Part shown: piece after piece, positions 19,765 to 28,166 of the stretch | Position numbering within the stretch: position 1 is the first letter of the stretch | How the letters are laid out: each line of letters begins with the position of its first letter | Assembly: GCF_026013905.1 (NCBI RefSeq) | Contig: NZ_CP110257.1 | Span: forward strand, 434,001-498,000 | Source of the DNA: Schlegelella aquatica | GTDB lineage: Bacteria; Pseudomonadota; Gammaproteobacteria; Burkholderiales; Burkholderiaceae_C | Direction: 5' to 3' | Length of the DNA: 64,000 nt | The notes under the pieces: generated by a model | Databases searched by the model: none | What the model was told of the DNA's origin: nothing | What the model saw: only the letters and a program-made list of their open reading frames with translations | Translations under genes and position numbers: made by a program

Positions 19765-20595
19765 ATGGCCTACCGTCAGATCCTCGTCCATCTGGACGAC
19801 ACCGAGCGCTGCGAGGCGCGCATCCACTACGCCGCCGAGCTCGGCGCGTTGGAAGGGGCCCATCTGATCGGGTGGGCGCCGACGGGCTGGGCCGACATGC
19901 CCGCGAGCGTCGGGCGCGCGGTGGCGGGGCCGACCTATCTGCAGCTGTCGATGGACTACCTGATCGAGCAGGCGCGCAACGCCGCACGCCGCTTCGATGC
20001 GCTGCTCGCCCCCCGCACGGATGTGACCCACGAATCGAGGGTCCATCACGGCGAGGCCGTGGAATCGCTGATCGCCGCAGCGCGCACCGTCGACCTCGTC
20101 GTCGTCGGGCAGCCGGCCCCCGAGGACCGCTCCACCGTGCAGCGCGAGCTGGCCACGCAGGTGGTGCTGCGCAGCGGGCGGCCGGTGCTGGTGGTGCCTC
20201 ACATCGGGGAGTTCCGGTGGACGAACGGGCCGGTGGTCGCCGCCTGGGACGGCGGGCGCGAAGCCGCGCGCGCGATGGCCGACGCGCTGCCCCTGTTGCA
20301 GCGCGCCTCGCGCGTGCACCTGGTGTCGGTGCGGCCCCGCGAGGATGCCGACGCTCGCATCGCGCTCGGCGCGGTGCAGCAATGGCTCGAGCGCCATCGT
20401 GTGCAGGCGCACGTCCATGTCGAGGTCAGCTCCGTGCCTGCCGGCGAGGCGCTGCTCTCGCGCGCGGCCGACTGGGGCGCGCAGTGCCTGGTGATGGGAG
20501 GCTACGGGCACCCGCGCTGGGCGGAGTTCGTCCTCGGCGGGGCCACGCGCACGATGCTCGGTCAGATGACCTTGCCGGTGCTGATGTCGCACTAG
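19765..20595 (+). CDS. universal stress protein with two Usp domains
   Basis: 276 aa, about twice a single Usp: domain 1 ~1-145 (YRQILVHLDDTERCEARI) and domain 2 ~150-276 (GPVVAAWDGGREAARAM, then GGYGHPRWAEFVLGGATRTM). Domain 2 retains a G-x2-G-x9-G-like ATP loop; domain 1 ends ELATQVVLRSGRPVLVVPH without it and is degenerate. AAGGAG precedes the ATG. It starts 15 bp after the acetyltransferase stop, hence co-transcribed. This tandem-Usp form is common in Burkholderiales. Confidence 0.85.
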   Translation: MAYRQILVHLDDTERCEARIHYAAELGALEGAHLIGWAPTGWADMPASVGRAVAGPTYLQLSMDYLIEQARNAARRFDALLAPRTDVTHESRVHHGEAVESLIAAARTVDLVVVGQPAPEDRSTVQRELATQVVLRSGRPVLVVPHIGEFRWTNGPVVAAWDGGREAARAMADALPLLQRASRVHLVSVRPREDADARIALGAVQQWLERHRVQAHVHVEVSSVPAGEALLSRAADWGAQCLVMGGYGHPRWAEFVLGGATRTMLGQMTLPVLMSH

Positions 20596-20643
20596 GATCG
20601 GCCGTCGTGCCAAGGGGCCGTGCCCGAGGCAGAGGAGACTCTC

Positions 20644-21996
20644 GTGACCGACCGCTATCTCGACTTCGCGAACTCACCCCTCGGGCAGCGGCTGCTCGCC
20701 GCGCTCGGTCTGCCGCAACCGGCGCCGCTCAGGCGCTGGCAGCCGAAGTCGTCCGAGTTCCCGGGCCCCGTCGTCGTGGGCGGACCGCCCGACGGGGCGT
20801 TGGGCGAGCCGATCCGGCGCACCCTGGCGGCGTGGGGCGCGCCGCTGTTCTCCGAGGCGCAGGGGGCGGCCCCGTCCGGCAGCGCCCACGCGCTCGTGCT
20901 CGATGCGAGCGGCATCGTGGCCGCCGAGGGGCTGCGCCTGCTGTTCGACTTCTTCCAACCCCGCCTGCGCTCGCTGGCCGCCTGCGGGCGCGTGCTGGTG
21001 CTGGGGCGCCCGCCCGAGACCGCGGTCGCTCCTTCAGCCGCCCTCGCCCAGCGCGCCCTCGAAGGGGCGGTGCGCTCGATGGGCAAGGAGCTGCGCCGCG
21101 GCGCGACGGCCAATCTCGTGTACGTGGCTCCCGGTGCCGAAGAGGCGCTGGGCAGCACGCTGCGCTTCTTCCTCACGCCGCGCTCGGCCTACGTCGCGGG
21201 CCAGGTCGTGCGGGTGGGCGTGCCCTCGAACGGCCTGCCGGGGGCCGCCTGGCCGGCCGATGCGGCTCGGCCTCTGGCCGGCCGCACGGCGGTCGTCACC
21301 GGTGCGGCCCGCGGGATCGGAGCTGCCATCGCCCGCGTCCTGCATCGGGAAGGTGCACTCGTCATCGGCGTGGACGTGCAGGCCGCCGAGGTGGACTTGC
21401 AGCGCGTGTGCAACGACCTCGACGGGCGTGCGCTGCCGTTGGACATCACCGCCCCCGACGCAGCGCAGCGCATCGCCGAGCGCGCCGGGGGCCGCGTCGA
21501 CGTGATGGTCCACAACGCCGGCATCACGCGCGACAAGCGGCTCGTCAACATGCGCGAGGACCAGTGGCAATCGGTGATCGAGGTGAACCTCGCCGCCCAG
21601 GAGCGCATCACCGAGCGGTTGCTCGCCGCGGGGGCCCTGCCGCCCGGCGGGCGCGTGGTGTGCCTGTCCTCCATCGCGGGCATCGCGGGCAACGGCGGGC
21701 AGGTCAACTACGCCGCGGCCAAGGCCGGCGTGATCGGGCTGGTGCAGGCCTATGCGCCGATCCTCGGTTCACGCGGCGTCACCATCAACGCCGTGGCCCC
21801 GGGCTTCATCGAGACGCAGATGACGGCGGCGATTCCCTTCGCGATCCGCGAGGCCGGCCGCCGCATGAACGCGCTGGGGCAGGGGGGCCTGCCGGTGGAT
21901 GTCGCCGAGGCCGTCGCCTGGCTCGTCCACCCCGGCTCCGCCGGCGTCAACGGGCAGGTCCTGCGCGTGTGCGGCCAGAGCTGGCTCGGTGCATGA
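20644..21996 (+). CDS. high-molecular-weight FabG (FabG4-like) 3-oxoacyl reductase
   Basis: 450 aa from GTG 20644 (AGAGGAG seven nt upstream); a GTG at 20620 would add eight residues. The C-terminal half is a complete classical SDR: cofactor motif VTGAARGIGAA (~216), NAG motif VHNAGITRDK, and catalytic Ser343, Tyr356 and Lys360 in LSSIAGIAGNGGQVNYAAAK. The N-terminal ~210 residues are a divergent extra domain, as in mycobacterial-type FabG4, which reduces 3-oxoacyl-CoA rather than only ACP substrates. It follows the two-domain Usp gene by 48 bp, so is probably the last gene of the same unit. A role in fatty-acid or PHA-related 3-ketoacyl reduction is inferred. Confidence 0.85.
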   Translation: MTDRYLDFANSPLGQRLLAALGLPQPAPLRRWQPKSSEFPGPVVVGGPPDGALGEPIRRTLAAWGAPLFSEAQGAAPSGSAHALVLDASGIVAAEGLRLLFDFFQPRLRSLAACGRVLVLGRPPETAVAPSAALAQRALEGAVRSMGKELRRGATANLVYVAPGAEEALGSTLRFFLTPRSAYVAGQVVRVGVPSNGLPGAAWPADAARPLAGRTAVVTGAARGIGAAIARVLHREGALVIGVDVQAAEVDLQRVCNDLDGRALPLDITAPDAAQRIAERAGGRVDVMVHNAGITRDKRLVNMREDQWQSVIEVNLAAQERITERLLAAGALPPGGRVVCLSSIAGIAGNGGQVNYAAAKAGVIGLVQAYAPILGSRGVTINAVAPGFIETQMTAAIPFAIREAGRRMNALGQGGLPVDVAEAVAWLVHPGSAGVNGQVLRVCGQSWLGA

Positions 21997-22084
21997 GCAG
22001 GGGGCGGCGCCACTCCCGCGTCCTCGTCACCGTCGTCTAACCCTGAGGTCGACCCGCCGCGCAACGCTCGGCGCGTCAGCGGGG

Positions 22085-23248
22085 TCAGCGGGCGCGATCG
22101 GCCTCGCCCACCAGCTCGTCGGGCGATGGGCGGCAAGGCCAGGGCCCGGCCCCCTCGCTTGCGCTCCAGTGGCCGGCGCGCAGCTGCGCACGGAACGACC
22201 CGGGGCTGGTCTGGAACCAACGCCGGAAGGCATGCTGCAACGCGCTCGGCTCCGAGAAGCCGAGCAGTTCGGCCACCTGCGAGACCGACAAGCCCCACTG
22301 GAGGTAGCGCGCGGCGGCGTGGCGCCGCACCTCATCGACCAGCTCCCGAAAGCGCCGTCCTTCGCCTTCCAGCACCGCGCGCAGCTTGCGGGGAGACTGC
22401 TCCAGCAGTTCGCTCACGCGCTCGAACGTGACCTCCTCGCGGCGTTGGATCAGCGCCGAGATCGCGAACATCACCCGATTGCCCACCGGGGCCTCGCGCT
22501 CCAGCCGCCGCTTGAGCTCGTCGGCCTTCTGCGTGAGGAAGTGCTGCAGGTAGCTGTCGGCCGTCCGGACCGGCAGGTCCAGGTAGCGCGCATCGAACGC
22601 GAGGCTGTTGTCGTGCGCGAGGAAGGTGACCGGTGCGCCGTCGAAGGCCTGATGGTAGGCCTGCGCACAACCGGGGTCGGGATGCATGAAGCGCACCGCA
22701 TGCGGTCGCAGCGGCTGTCCCGTGAAAGAGCGGCCGAACCAGGCGGCGAGCGCCAGGAAGTGCTCGGCGAACCACCGCGAGTCGTAGCGGGGGTCGCGGC
22801 AGGTGTAGAGGAAGCGCGCGTGCGAGCCTTCGACGATGAAGTCGACGTCGTCGGCCTCGCACAGCAGGGGCGCATACTTGCGCCAGTGCTCCAGGGCCTC
22901 GCGCAGTGTGCGGGAGCGCATCCCGACGTGCGCGACGAAGTGCAGTTTGTTCTCGGGGTAGTGCAGATGCAATTGCAGCGCGACACCGGGGTTGCGCGTG
23001 GCCTCGGCCGCGAGCTCCCAGAGCCTTTCGATCTGCGACAGCGGCAGGCGTGCGTCCGGCTCGTACATCCGCCCCGTTTCGATGCCGGTGGCCTGCGCGA
23101 TCCGAGCGTCGGTGAGGCCGTGCCTGTGGAGCAGGCCGATCAGCGCGAGGGCCGATTCATACACGGCAGCGGTGGGCTCGCGCAACGCGGCGCTGGCGCG
23201 CCCTGAGGGCGCAGCGCGAGTGGCAGACGTCGATCGCGTCGTGCTCAT
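22085..23248 (-). CDS. AraC-family regulator with Arabinose_bd-like N-terminal domain
   Basis: 387 aa. The N-terminal ~230 residues resemble the ligand-binding domain of the OruR/ArgR-like AraC subgroup (HLHYPENKLHFVAHVG, RFMHPDPGCAQAYHQAF). The C-terminal ~100 residues hold two helix-turn-helix units; the second is clear (LSVSQVAELLGFSEPSALQHAFRRWF). GGAGAC lies upstream of the ATG at 23248. Convergent with the FabG4-like gene and divergent from hupB. A perfect inverted repeat 31 nt upstream of its start (23280-23300) could be an autoregulatory site. Ligand unknown. Confidence 0.85.
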   Translation of the reverse strand: MSTTRSTSATRAAPSGRASAALREPTAAVYESALALIGLLHRHGLTDARIAQATGIETGRMYEPDARLPLSQIERLWELAAEATRNPGVALQLHLHYPENKLHFVAHVGMRSRTLREALEHWRKYAPLLCEADDVDFIVEGSHARFLYTCRDPRYDSRWFAEHFLALAAWFGRSFTGQPLRPHAVRFMHPDPGCAQAYHQAFDGAPVTFLAHDNSLAFDARYLDLPVRTADSYLQHFLTQKADELKRRLEREAPVGNRVMFAISALIQRREEVTFERVSELLEQSPRKLRAVLEGEGRRFRELVDEVRRHAAARYLQWGLSVSQVAELLGFSEPSALQHAFRRWFQTSPGSFRAQLRAGHWSASEGAGPWPCRPSPDELVGEADRAR

Positions 23249-23659
23249 TGTGTCTCCTACGACCTCCTGCGACGCCGCAGCACCTGCGGCTGGCAGGTGC
23301 CTTGCGCGACGGACAGAATCCGGGTGCTGGTGTTGTTCTGCCGATGATGAGCCGGTTCCGCGGGCTTCGTGTGGCCCGCAGTGTTACAGCAGGTGTGGCC
23401 CGCCGCCATCGCGGCCGGATGAGCGACGCGACGAGGGCGACAGCCGTCCACCGAGAGTCCGATCGGCCGGCGCCGTTGTAAATGCGGGTAACCCATGTGG
23501 CCATCTCCGGTCGCCCGCCCGTCCCTCGCACGGGCGGATGCGGGGAAGGCCGGGATGCGGCTAGACTGCGGGCTTTGCCGCGTGCGACGCGCCCGGGCCC
23601 CGGGCCCTCGCGCCTTGCGCGCATGTCCACGACCCAACCACTGACGGATTGCGATCCCT
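23249..23659. other. 411-bp divergent intergenic region, araC-type gene / hupB
   Basis: No gene seen. It holds the inverted repeat at 23280-23300, a second perfect IR at 23515-23537 (CCCGCCCGT-type arms CCGCCCGT and ACGGGCGG around seven bases), an AT-richer stretch near 23476-23492, and a TAGACT (23562-23567) that could be a -10 for hupB but lacks a good -35. Confidence 0.4.
23280..23300. promoter_or_regulatory. perfect 8-bp inverted repeat upstream of the AraC-type gene
   Basis: GCACCTGC (23280-23287) and its exact complement GCAGGTGC (23293-23300) flank five bases, 31 nt before the regulator start. It could be a regulator operator or an mRNA hairpin in the leader; sequence alone does not decide. 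Confidence 0.35.
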
Positions 23660-23941
23660 ATGAACAAAGCCGAACTCGTCGATGCCATCGCCGCCGATGC
23701 CGATCTGTCGAAGGCCTCTGCCGCCCGCGCGCTGGACGCCTTCATCGCCAACGTGACCAAGGCCCTGGCCGCCGGAGACTCCGTCTCTCTGATCGGCTTC
23801 GGCAGCTTCTCGGTGTCGGAGCGCGCCGCGCGCACCGGCCGCAACCCGCGTACCGGCGAAGAGATCACCATCGAAGCGAGCCAGGGTGTGAAGTTCACCG
23901 CCGGCGCGACGCTCAAGTCGGCTGTCCAGAAGAAGAAGTGA
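23660..23941 (+). CDS. hupB: DNA-binding protein HU
   Basis: 93 aa, full-length HU. Starts [19 protein letters not shown]; the beta-arm signature [21 protein letters not shown] contains the conserved Pro that intercalates into DNA, and the protein ends in a Lys-rich tail. As a dimer it bends and compacts chromosomal DNA. No strong Shine-Dalgarno is visible upstream of the ATG. I call it HU-beta type from the overall sequence; IHF is excluded by the arm motif and length. Confidence 0.95.
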   Translation: MNKAELVDAIAADADLSKASAARALDAFIANVTKALAAGDSVSLIGFGSFSVSERAARTGRNPRTGEEITIEASQGVKFTAGATLKSAVQKKK

Positions 23942-24059
23942 TCCCGGCCTCGCACGCGCCGTGGTGTCCGCCAGGACGCTGCCGGCGCGGCGAAGCCCCG
24001 GCGCGGCCACGCGCCTGTTCGCGCAAGCGCCCTTCGCGCGCTGCATCGCACGCAAACGC

Positions 24060-24431
24060 TCAAGCGCAGCGATCCCGCTCGAGCAAGTCCGCAATGAGCT
24101 CGAGCGCCACCTCGACGTCGTACGGCTTGCGCAAGAAGCCGTCGTAGCCGTCGAAATGGCAACGCACCACTTCTTCGGCCACGCTGCTGTTCATCAGGAT
24201 GCGGATGTGATGCATCTGCCCCTCGGCGCGCATCGCGCGTCCCATCTGCGCGCCGTCCATGACGGGCATCATGAAGTCGAGCACCACCAGGTCGGGACGG
24301 ACCTGCGTGGCGCATTCGAGCCCCTGGCGCCCGTTTGAGGCGCAGAACACCCGGTAGCCCAGGTCCTCGAGAATCAGGCTGAGGATCTCGGCGTGGGCCG
24401 GCTCATCGTCGACGACCAGTATCGTCTTCAC
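24060..24431 (-). CDS. single-domain response regulator
   Basis: 123 aa, receiver domain only. Acidic pair in ILVVDDEPAHAEIL, phosphoacceptor Asp in LVVLDFMMPVMDG, Thr/Ser position at ILMNSSV, and Lys in GFLRKPYDVE. The GTG start at 24431 is chosen because GGAGGGG sits six nt upstream; the longer frame to 24587 is Arg/Ala noise. No output domain, so it acts by protein contact or as a phosphate shuttle; the hybrid kinase at 7.1 kb is one conceivable partner (inference). Convergent with hupB. Confidence 0.85.
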   Translation of the reverse strand: MKTILVVDDEPAHAEILSLILEDLGYRVFCASNGRQGLECATQVRPDLVVLDFMMPVMDGAQMGRAMRAEGQMHHIRILMNSSVAEEVVRCHFDGYDGFLRKPYDVEVALELIADLLERDRCA

Positions 24432-24980
24432 GCTGCACCCCTCCACGGTTCGCTCGCCCTGCCGGGCTCTCGCCCGGCGTCCCGCCGCTGCCCCGCGTTT
24501 CCGCGCCGCCGCCTGCGCCTCGCGCGACGACGCCTCACCCCCGAGCTCGTCGAGGCAAGCCGCCAGGGGAGGGCACTGGGCCGTCATGACCGTGGAGCGT
24601 CGTCGTCCAACAGGCTGAAGCGTAACGACTTGCGCGTAGGCCCATTGGCGTCTTTGTGTAACAGCCCGCCCGCCGGCCGGTCGCGGCAGGGCCTCGCGTG
24701 CGTTCGATCTCCGCGCCCCGGGCGCCCGGCACGCAGCTTGCTCTTTGTCGTCTGCCCCGAGCGCTGCAACCAGGTCGATTCAGCCTCCTTTCCGACACCG
24801 ACCCCTCTTGGAACGGCCTGGGCTCGGGGACTTTTCGAGGGACTGCCGCGGCAGCCTGGCGCCGGGCGATGGATAGGAGTTACGCAATTGCAGAAATGTT
24901 TGCAATCGGCGGCCCTCCCGCGCAGGCCGCCGGGGGCTGGGGAACCGGTGCGCGAGCGGCGGTAGCCGTAGGAGGACTGT
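24432..24980. promoter_or_regulatory. 549-bp divergent region with operator-like and hairpin elements
   Basis: No gene is supported. Two structures lie just before the unknown gene at 24981: ATTGCA (24887-24892), eight bases, TGCAAT (24901-24906), a perfect 6-bp inverted repeat in an AT-rich patch; and CGGCGGCC (24907-24914) pairing with GGCCGCCG (24925-24932). They abut each other and end about 40 nt before the SD, so an operator plus leader hairpin is plausible. Confidence 0.4.
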
Positions 24981-25595
24981 GTGGAATTCATGCCTGAACG
25001 ACAGGAGATGCTGACGGTGGAGCTGGCGGTGCGCTACGGCCAGCAGGAAAGCGATGCGTACCGCGTGCAGGTGGGGCCCCTGGCCGATCCGGCCGGCAAG
25101 CTCGACATCCAACTGCGCAGCCCGACCATCGGTGCGTCCTCGCAGTGCTGCCTGCCCGCGCGCTTCGTCAGCAGCTGCGACAGCTTGGCCGTGCTCGCGA
25201 TCAAGGCATCGATTCACGCCCTGTTCGGACAGGAGCGTCCGGCTCCGCGCATCGTCGGCGCGCCGGAATGGTCCGCGGCCTCGCTCCTCATCACCCGTGT
25301 GCGGCCTCACCTGACCCAGACGCTGCGCCGCTACGAACTCACCGTGGAGACGCCGCTGACCGCCTGCCTGATGCGCTATCAGGGCCAGACGCTCGCCGCG
25401 ATGGAGACGTTCGAGCTGTGCCGCGAGGATGCCGATCCGCTCTATGCGCTCACTCGCCTGACGTTGCGCAGCGAGCACGCACAGGCCCAGTCCCTCAAGC
25501 AGCCGCTGGGCAGTGCCCGCGGTTCGGAGCGGCGACCCGAGCCGACCATCCTGCGGCCCGCGACCAGCGGCCTCGACGCGCGGGTCCTGCGCTGA
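24981..25595 (+). CDS. unknown protein
   Basis: 204 aa; family not recognised. The GTG at 24981 has AGGAGG five nt upstream and is preferred over ATG 24990, 14 nt from it. Residues ~1-165 look like a compact soluble alpha/beta domain (LTVELAVRYGQQESDAYRVQ, CDSLAVLAIKASIHALFGQ); the last ~40 are a polar tail. Four Cys are present but not as a metal motif. No signal peptide or membrane helix. Divergent from the single-domain response regulator across a 549-bp region with operator-like sites, so it may be a regulated target. Function unknown. Confidence 0.6.
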   Translation: MEFMPERQEMLTVELAVRYGQQESDAYRVQVGPLADPAGKLDIQLRSPTIGASSQCCLPARFVSSCDSLAVLAIKASIHALFGQERPAPRIVGAPEWSAASLLITRVRPHLTQTLRRYELTVETPLTACLMRYQGQTLAAMETFELCREDADPLYALTRLTLRSEHAQAQSLKQPLGSARGSERRPEPTILRPATSGLDARVLR

Positions 25596-25619
25596 TCGAT
25601 CGAAGTCCTCCCGCACAGG

Positions 25620-25646
25620 CGCCCCCCGCCCCACCGGCCGGGGGCG
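25620..25646 (+). terminator. hairpin between convergent genes
   Basis: CGCCCCC (25620-25626) pairs with GGGGGCG (25640-25646); TCTTGTC follows. It lies 24 bp after the unknown gene's stop and 9 bp before the stop of the convergent hibernation-factor gene. The T-run is weak. Confidence 0.45.
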
Positions 25647-25655
25647 TCTTGTCAT

Positions 25656-25991
25656 TCAGGGGCGCCCCTGCCGGTCGCGCTCCTGCCGCTTGCCGATCAC
25701 CGAGTCGAGGGCGCGCTCCATCTTCGCGGCCGCCTGCCGCACCGCCTGCTCCACGTTCACGGCGTGCTCGGTCACCGCAATCGGCTCGTGGCCCGTGATG
25801 CGCGCCTCGATCATGCAACGCACGTCGGCGTCACCCCCCTTGTGGCTGTTCACATCGTTCAGATGCAGCTCCACGCGCGTGAGCTGGCTCTCGAAACGGC
25901 CGATCGCCTGCTCGACCAGGCGCGTCACGGAGGCGTTGAGAGACTCCCCGCCCTGGATGTGATGGTCGGTGTTCACCTGCACTTGGATCAT
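25656..25991 (-). CDS. ribosome hibernation-promoting factor-like protein (HPF/YfiA family)
   Basis: 111 aa, short-HPF size. Typical beta-alpha-beta-beta-beta-alpha pattern: MIQVQVNTDHHIQGG, then TRVELHLNDVNSHKGGDADV and RCMIEARITGHEPIAVTEHA, ending in the helix VRQAAAKMERALDSVIGK. The family binds 30S at the mRNA/tRNA channel and helps idle ribosomes in stationary phase. No long-HPF C-terminal dimerisation domain is present. GGAGACACG precedes the ATG at 25991. Divergent from the alkane monooxygenase gene. It could be a second RaiA/HPF paralogue, since the main copy often sits near rpoN. Confidence 0.85.
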   Translation of the reverse strand: MIQVQVNTDHHIQGGESLNASVTRLVEQAIGRFESQLTRVELHLNDVNSHKGGDADVRCMIEARITGHEPIAVTEHAVNVEQAVRQAAAKMERALDSVIGKRQERDRQGRP

Positions 25992-26247
25992 CGTGTCTCC
26001 TGCCTGATGCAACGCACTCCTCGTGCACGTGGCGTGCCGGCTGCACGTGCATGGCGAGGCTCGACGCGCGTGCTCGCCGTCCGCGACGTGGCCCGCGCCC
26101 GGGGGAAACCCCGAGACCTGCGAGCGCAAGATCGAGACCAAACTGGACCCTTGCGTGCGGCTGCTGGGGCGTGGGGTCTGCGTTCCAGCGCGTGCGCAAC
26201 CCGCGCTGCGCGGCCCGGGCGGGCCCGGCCGGCAGAGGAGGCGAGCG

Positions 26248-27381
26248 ATGCTGTGGCGTGTTCTCACCCGTTCCAAGACCACCGATCACCACCGCTGGGG
26301 CTACCTCGTGTTCCTGCTGGCCGCCGCTCCCCCCGTCGTCACGTGGGGGTCGGCGTCGCGCTGGGGCCACTGGGACTCGTGGGCCTGGTACACGCCGCTC
26401 ATGTACTTCGTGCTCATCCCGCTGGCGGACCTCGTGGTGGGCACCGACACGCTCAACCCCGCTGCGCAGGATGTGCCGCGGCTCGAGCGCTCGTGGTACT
26501 TCGCGGCGTTGCCGCTGCTGTGCGTGCCCTTGCAGATCGGCCTGATGCTGTGGGGGGCCCACGTGTTCGCCACCGCGCCTTTCGGGCCGCTGGGCGCGCT
26601 GGGCTGGGTGGTCTCGATGGGATGCCTGGGTGGCGTGCTGGGCATCAACGTCGCGCACGAGCTCATTCACAAGCCCACCCGCGCCGAGCAGTGGGGCGGA
26701 GGGCTGCTGCTCGCGTCGGTGCTGTACGGCTCGTTCAAGATCGAGCACATCTACGGCCACCATGTGGACGTCGCCACCCCGCGCGACAACTCCACCGCAT
26801 ACCGCGGCGAGCACGTCTACCACTTCATCGGCCGGGCCTTGCGCCACAACGTGCCGCGCGCGTTCGAGCTGGAGCGCCGTCACACGCTGCGGCGCGGTGG
26901 GCGGTGGCGCTGGTGGCGCAGCGAGGTGAGTCTGTGGTTCGCATGCAGCGCGGTGTTCTGCGCGCTGTGCGTCTGGATCGCGGGCGGCTGGCTCGGCGCC
27001 GTGTACTTCGCCGGCCAGGCCTTCATTGCGGTGTGCCTGTTGGAGATCATCAACTACGTCGAGCACTACGGTCTCATGCGCCGCCAGTTGCCGGACGGCC
27101 GCTACGAGCGCGTGGACCCCAAGCACTCGTGGAACTCGGACTTCCTCGTCACCAACATGTTCCTGTTCCACCTGCAGCGGCACTCCGACCACCACGCCCA
27201 CGCCGCACGGCGCTACCAGCTGCTGCGGCATTTCGACGAGAGCCCCCAGCTGCCGTTCGGCTACGCGGCCGCGGTCGTCGTGGCGCTGTGTCCGCCCCTG
27301 TGGCGACGTCTCATGGACCCGCGGGTGGACCGCCACATGGAGCCACTGCGGCGGCAACCGATTCAACCCGCTGCCGGTTGA
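26248..27381 (+). CDS. alkane 1-monooxygenase (AlkB-type membrane di-iron hydroxylase)
   Basis: 377 aa. Hydroxylates the terminal carbon of alkanes or similar chains in the inner membrane using electrons from rubredoxin. The His boxes are in order: AHELIHKPTRAEQ, KIEHIYGHHVDVATP, LEIINYVEHYG and LQRHSDHHAHAARRY. About six hydrophobic helices. The ATG follows AGAGGAGGCGAGCG (SD seven nt away); upstream in-frame sequence is noise. No rubredoxin, rubredoxin reductase or AlkS-type regulator gene is adjacent, so electron transfer partners must be elsewhere. Assignment as the AlkB family is firm; chain-length preference, or alternative substrates such as xylene-type ones, cannot be read. Confidence 0.9.
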   Translation: MLWRVLTRSKTTDHHRWGYLVFLLAAAPPVVTWGSASRWGHWDSWAWYTPLMYFVLIPLADLVVGTDTLNPAAQDVPRLERSWYFAALPLLCVPLQIGLMLWGAHVFATAPFGPLGALGWVVSMGCLGGVLGINVAHELIHKPTRAEQWGGGLLLASVLYGSFKIEHIYGHHVDVATPRDNSTAYRGEHVYHFIGRALRHNVPRAFELERRHTLRRGGRWRWWRSEVSLWFACSAVFCALCVWIAGGWLGAVYFAGQAFIAVCLLEIINYVEHYGLMRRQLPDGRYERVDPKHSWNSDFLVTNMFLFHLQRHSDHHAHAARRYQLLRHFDESPQLPFGYAAAVVVALCPPLWRRLMDPRVDRHMEPLRRQPIQPAAG

Positions 27382-27518
27382 AGGCGAAGGCCCGCTGCGG
27401 CTGGGGCCACGCTCACCTCGGGCCAGCGACCGCACCGGCCGGGCCCTAGGGCACTGTGCTTGCTCCCTCCCCGGCGAGGGCCGCCTGCCGGCTGCCCACC
27501 GAGACACAGGGAGTGTGC

Positions 27519-28166
27519 ATGTCCGCATCGATCCGCCCGTGCCACCCGGCGGCCGCGCTGCCGCGCGCCGACGACATCGACCAGTTCCAGCAAGCCGCGC
27601 TGCGCCTGACAGGCTGGCCCGACACGCCTCACCCCGATGGCGCCATGCGCTGGGTCGCGGCCAACCACCGCTACAACTCACTGCTGTGGGACGAGGAGGA
27701 CCAGGCCCGTCGCACCGACGTGCCAGACAGCGAGATCGCGAAGAACAAGCGTGCGATCGATCGCTACAACCAGTTGCGCAACGACGCCATCGAGGCGCTC
27801 GACGAGTGTCTCCTCGCCGCGGTCGAGCACGTCCGGCCGCACCCGGATGCGTGGATCAACAGCGAGACCGCCGGCTCGCTGATCGACCGGCTCTCGATCA
27901 ACGCGCTCAAGATCCATCACATGGGCCTGCAACTGCAGCGCACCGGCGTCTCCCAGGCCCACCGCATGGCCTGTGCCGCGAAGTGGGAGCGGCTCAAGGT
28001 TCAGCGACAGGACCTGCTCGGCTGCCTGGAGCGTTTGCTGCAAGGGCTTCAGGACGGCACGTGCACCTTCCGGCTGTACCGGCAGTTCAAGATGTACAAC
28101 GACCCCGCCCTCAATCCGTACCTCAACGGCACCAAGGGCCAGGTGCAGGAGGGGGCTGCGACATGA
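27519..28166 (+). CDS. DUF4254-family protein
   Basis: 215 aa, soluble and largely helical. Features of the DUF4254 group: an N-terminal HRYNSLLWDEEDQARR-like segment, IAKNKRAIDRYNQLRNDAIE, and SETAGSLIDRLSINALKIHHM. The family has no known biochemical function but recurs beside glycosyltransferases. Here it is the first gene of a coupled run: its stop overlaps the GT2 start (ATGA 28163-28166). GGGAG lies seven nt before the ATG. A part in glycan assembly is inferred from context only. Confidence 0.8.
   Translation: MSASIRPCHPAAALPRADDIDQFQQAALRLTGWPDTPHPDGAMRWVAANHRYNSLLWDEEDQARRTDVPDSEIAKNKRAIDRYNQLRNDAIEALDECLLAAVEHVRPHPDAWINSETAGSLIDRLSINALKIHHMGLQLQRTGVSQAHRMACAAKWERLKVQRQDLLGCLERLLQGLQDGTCTFRLYRQFKMYNDPALNPYLNGTKGQVQEGAAT

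Noticed and set aside
17970-22040. 1356-codon alternative frame across the PatZ-like, Usp and FabG4 genes
   Set aside because: High-GC shadow spanning three real genes in other frames; no motifs.
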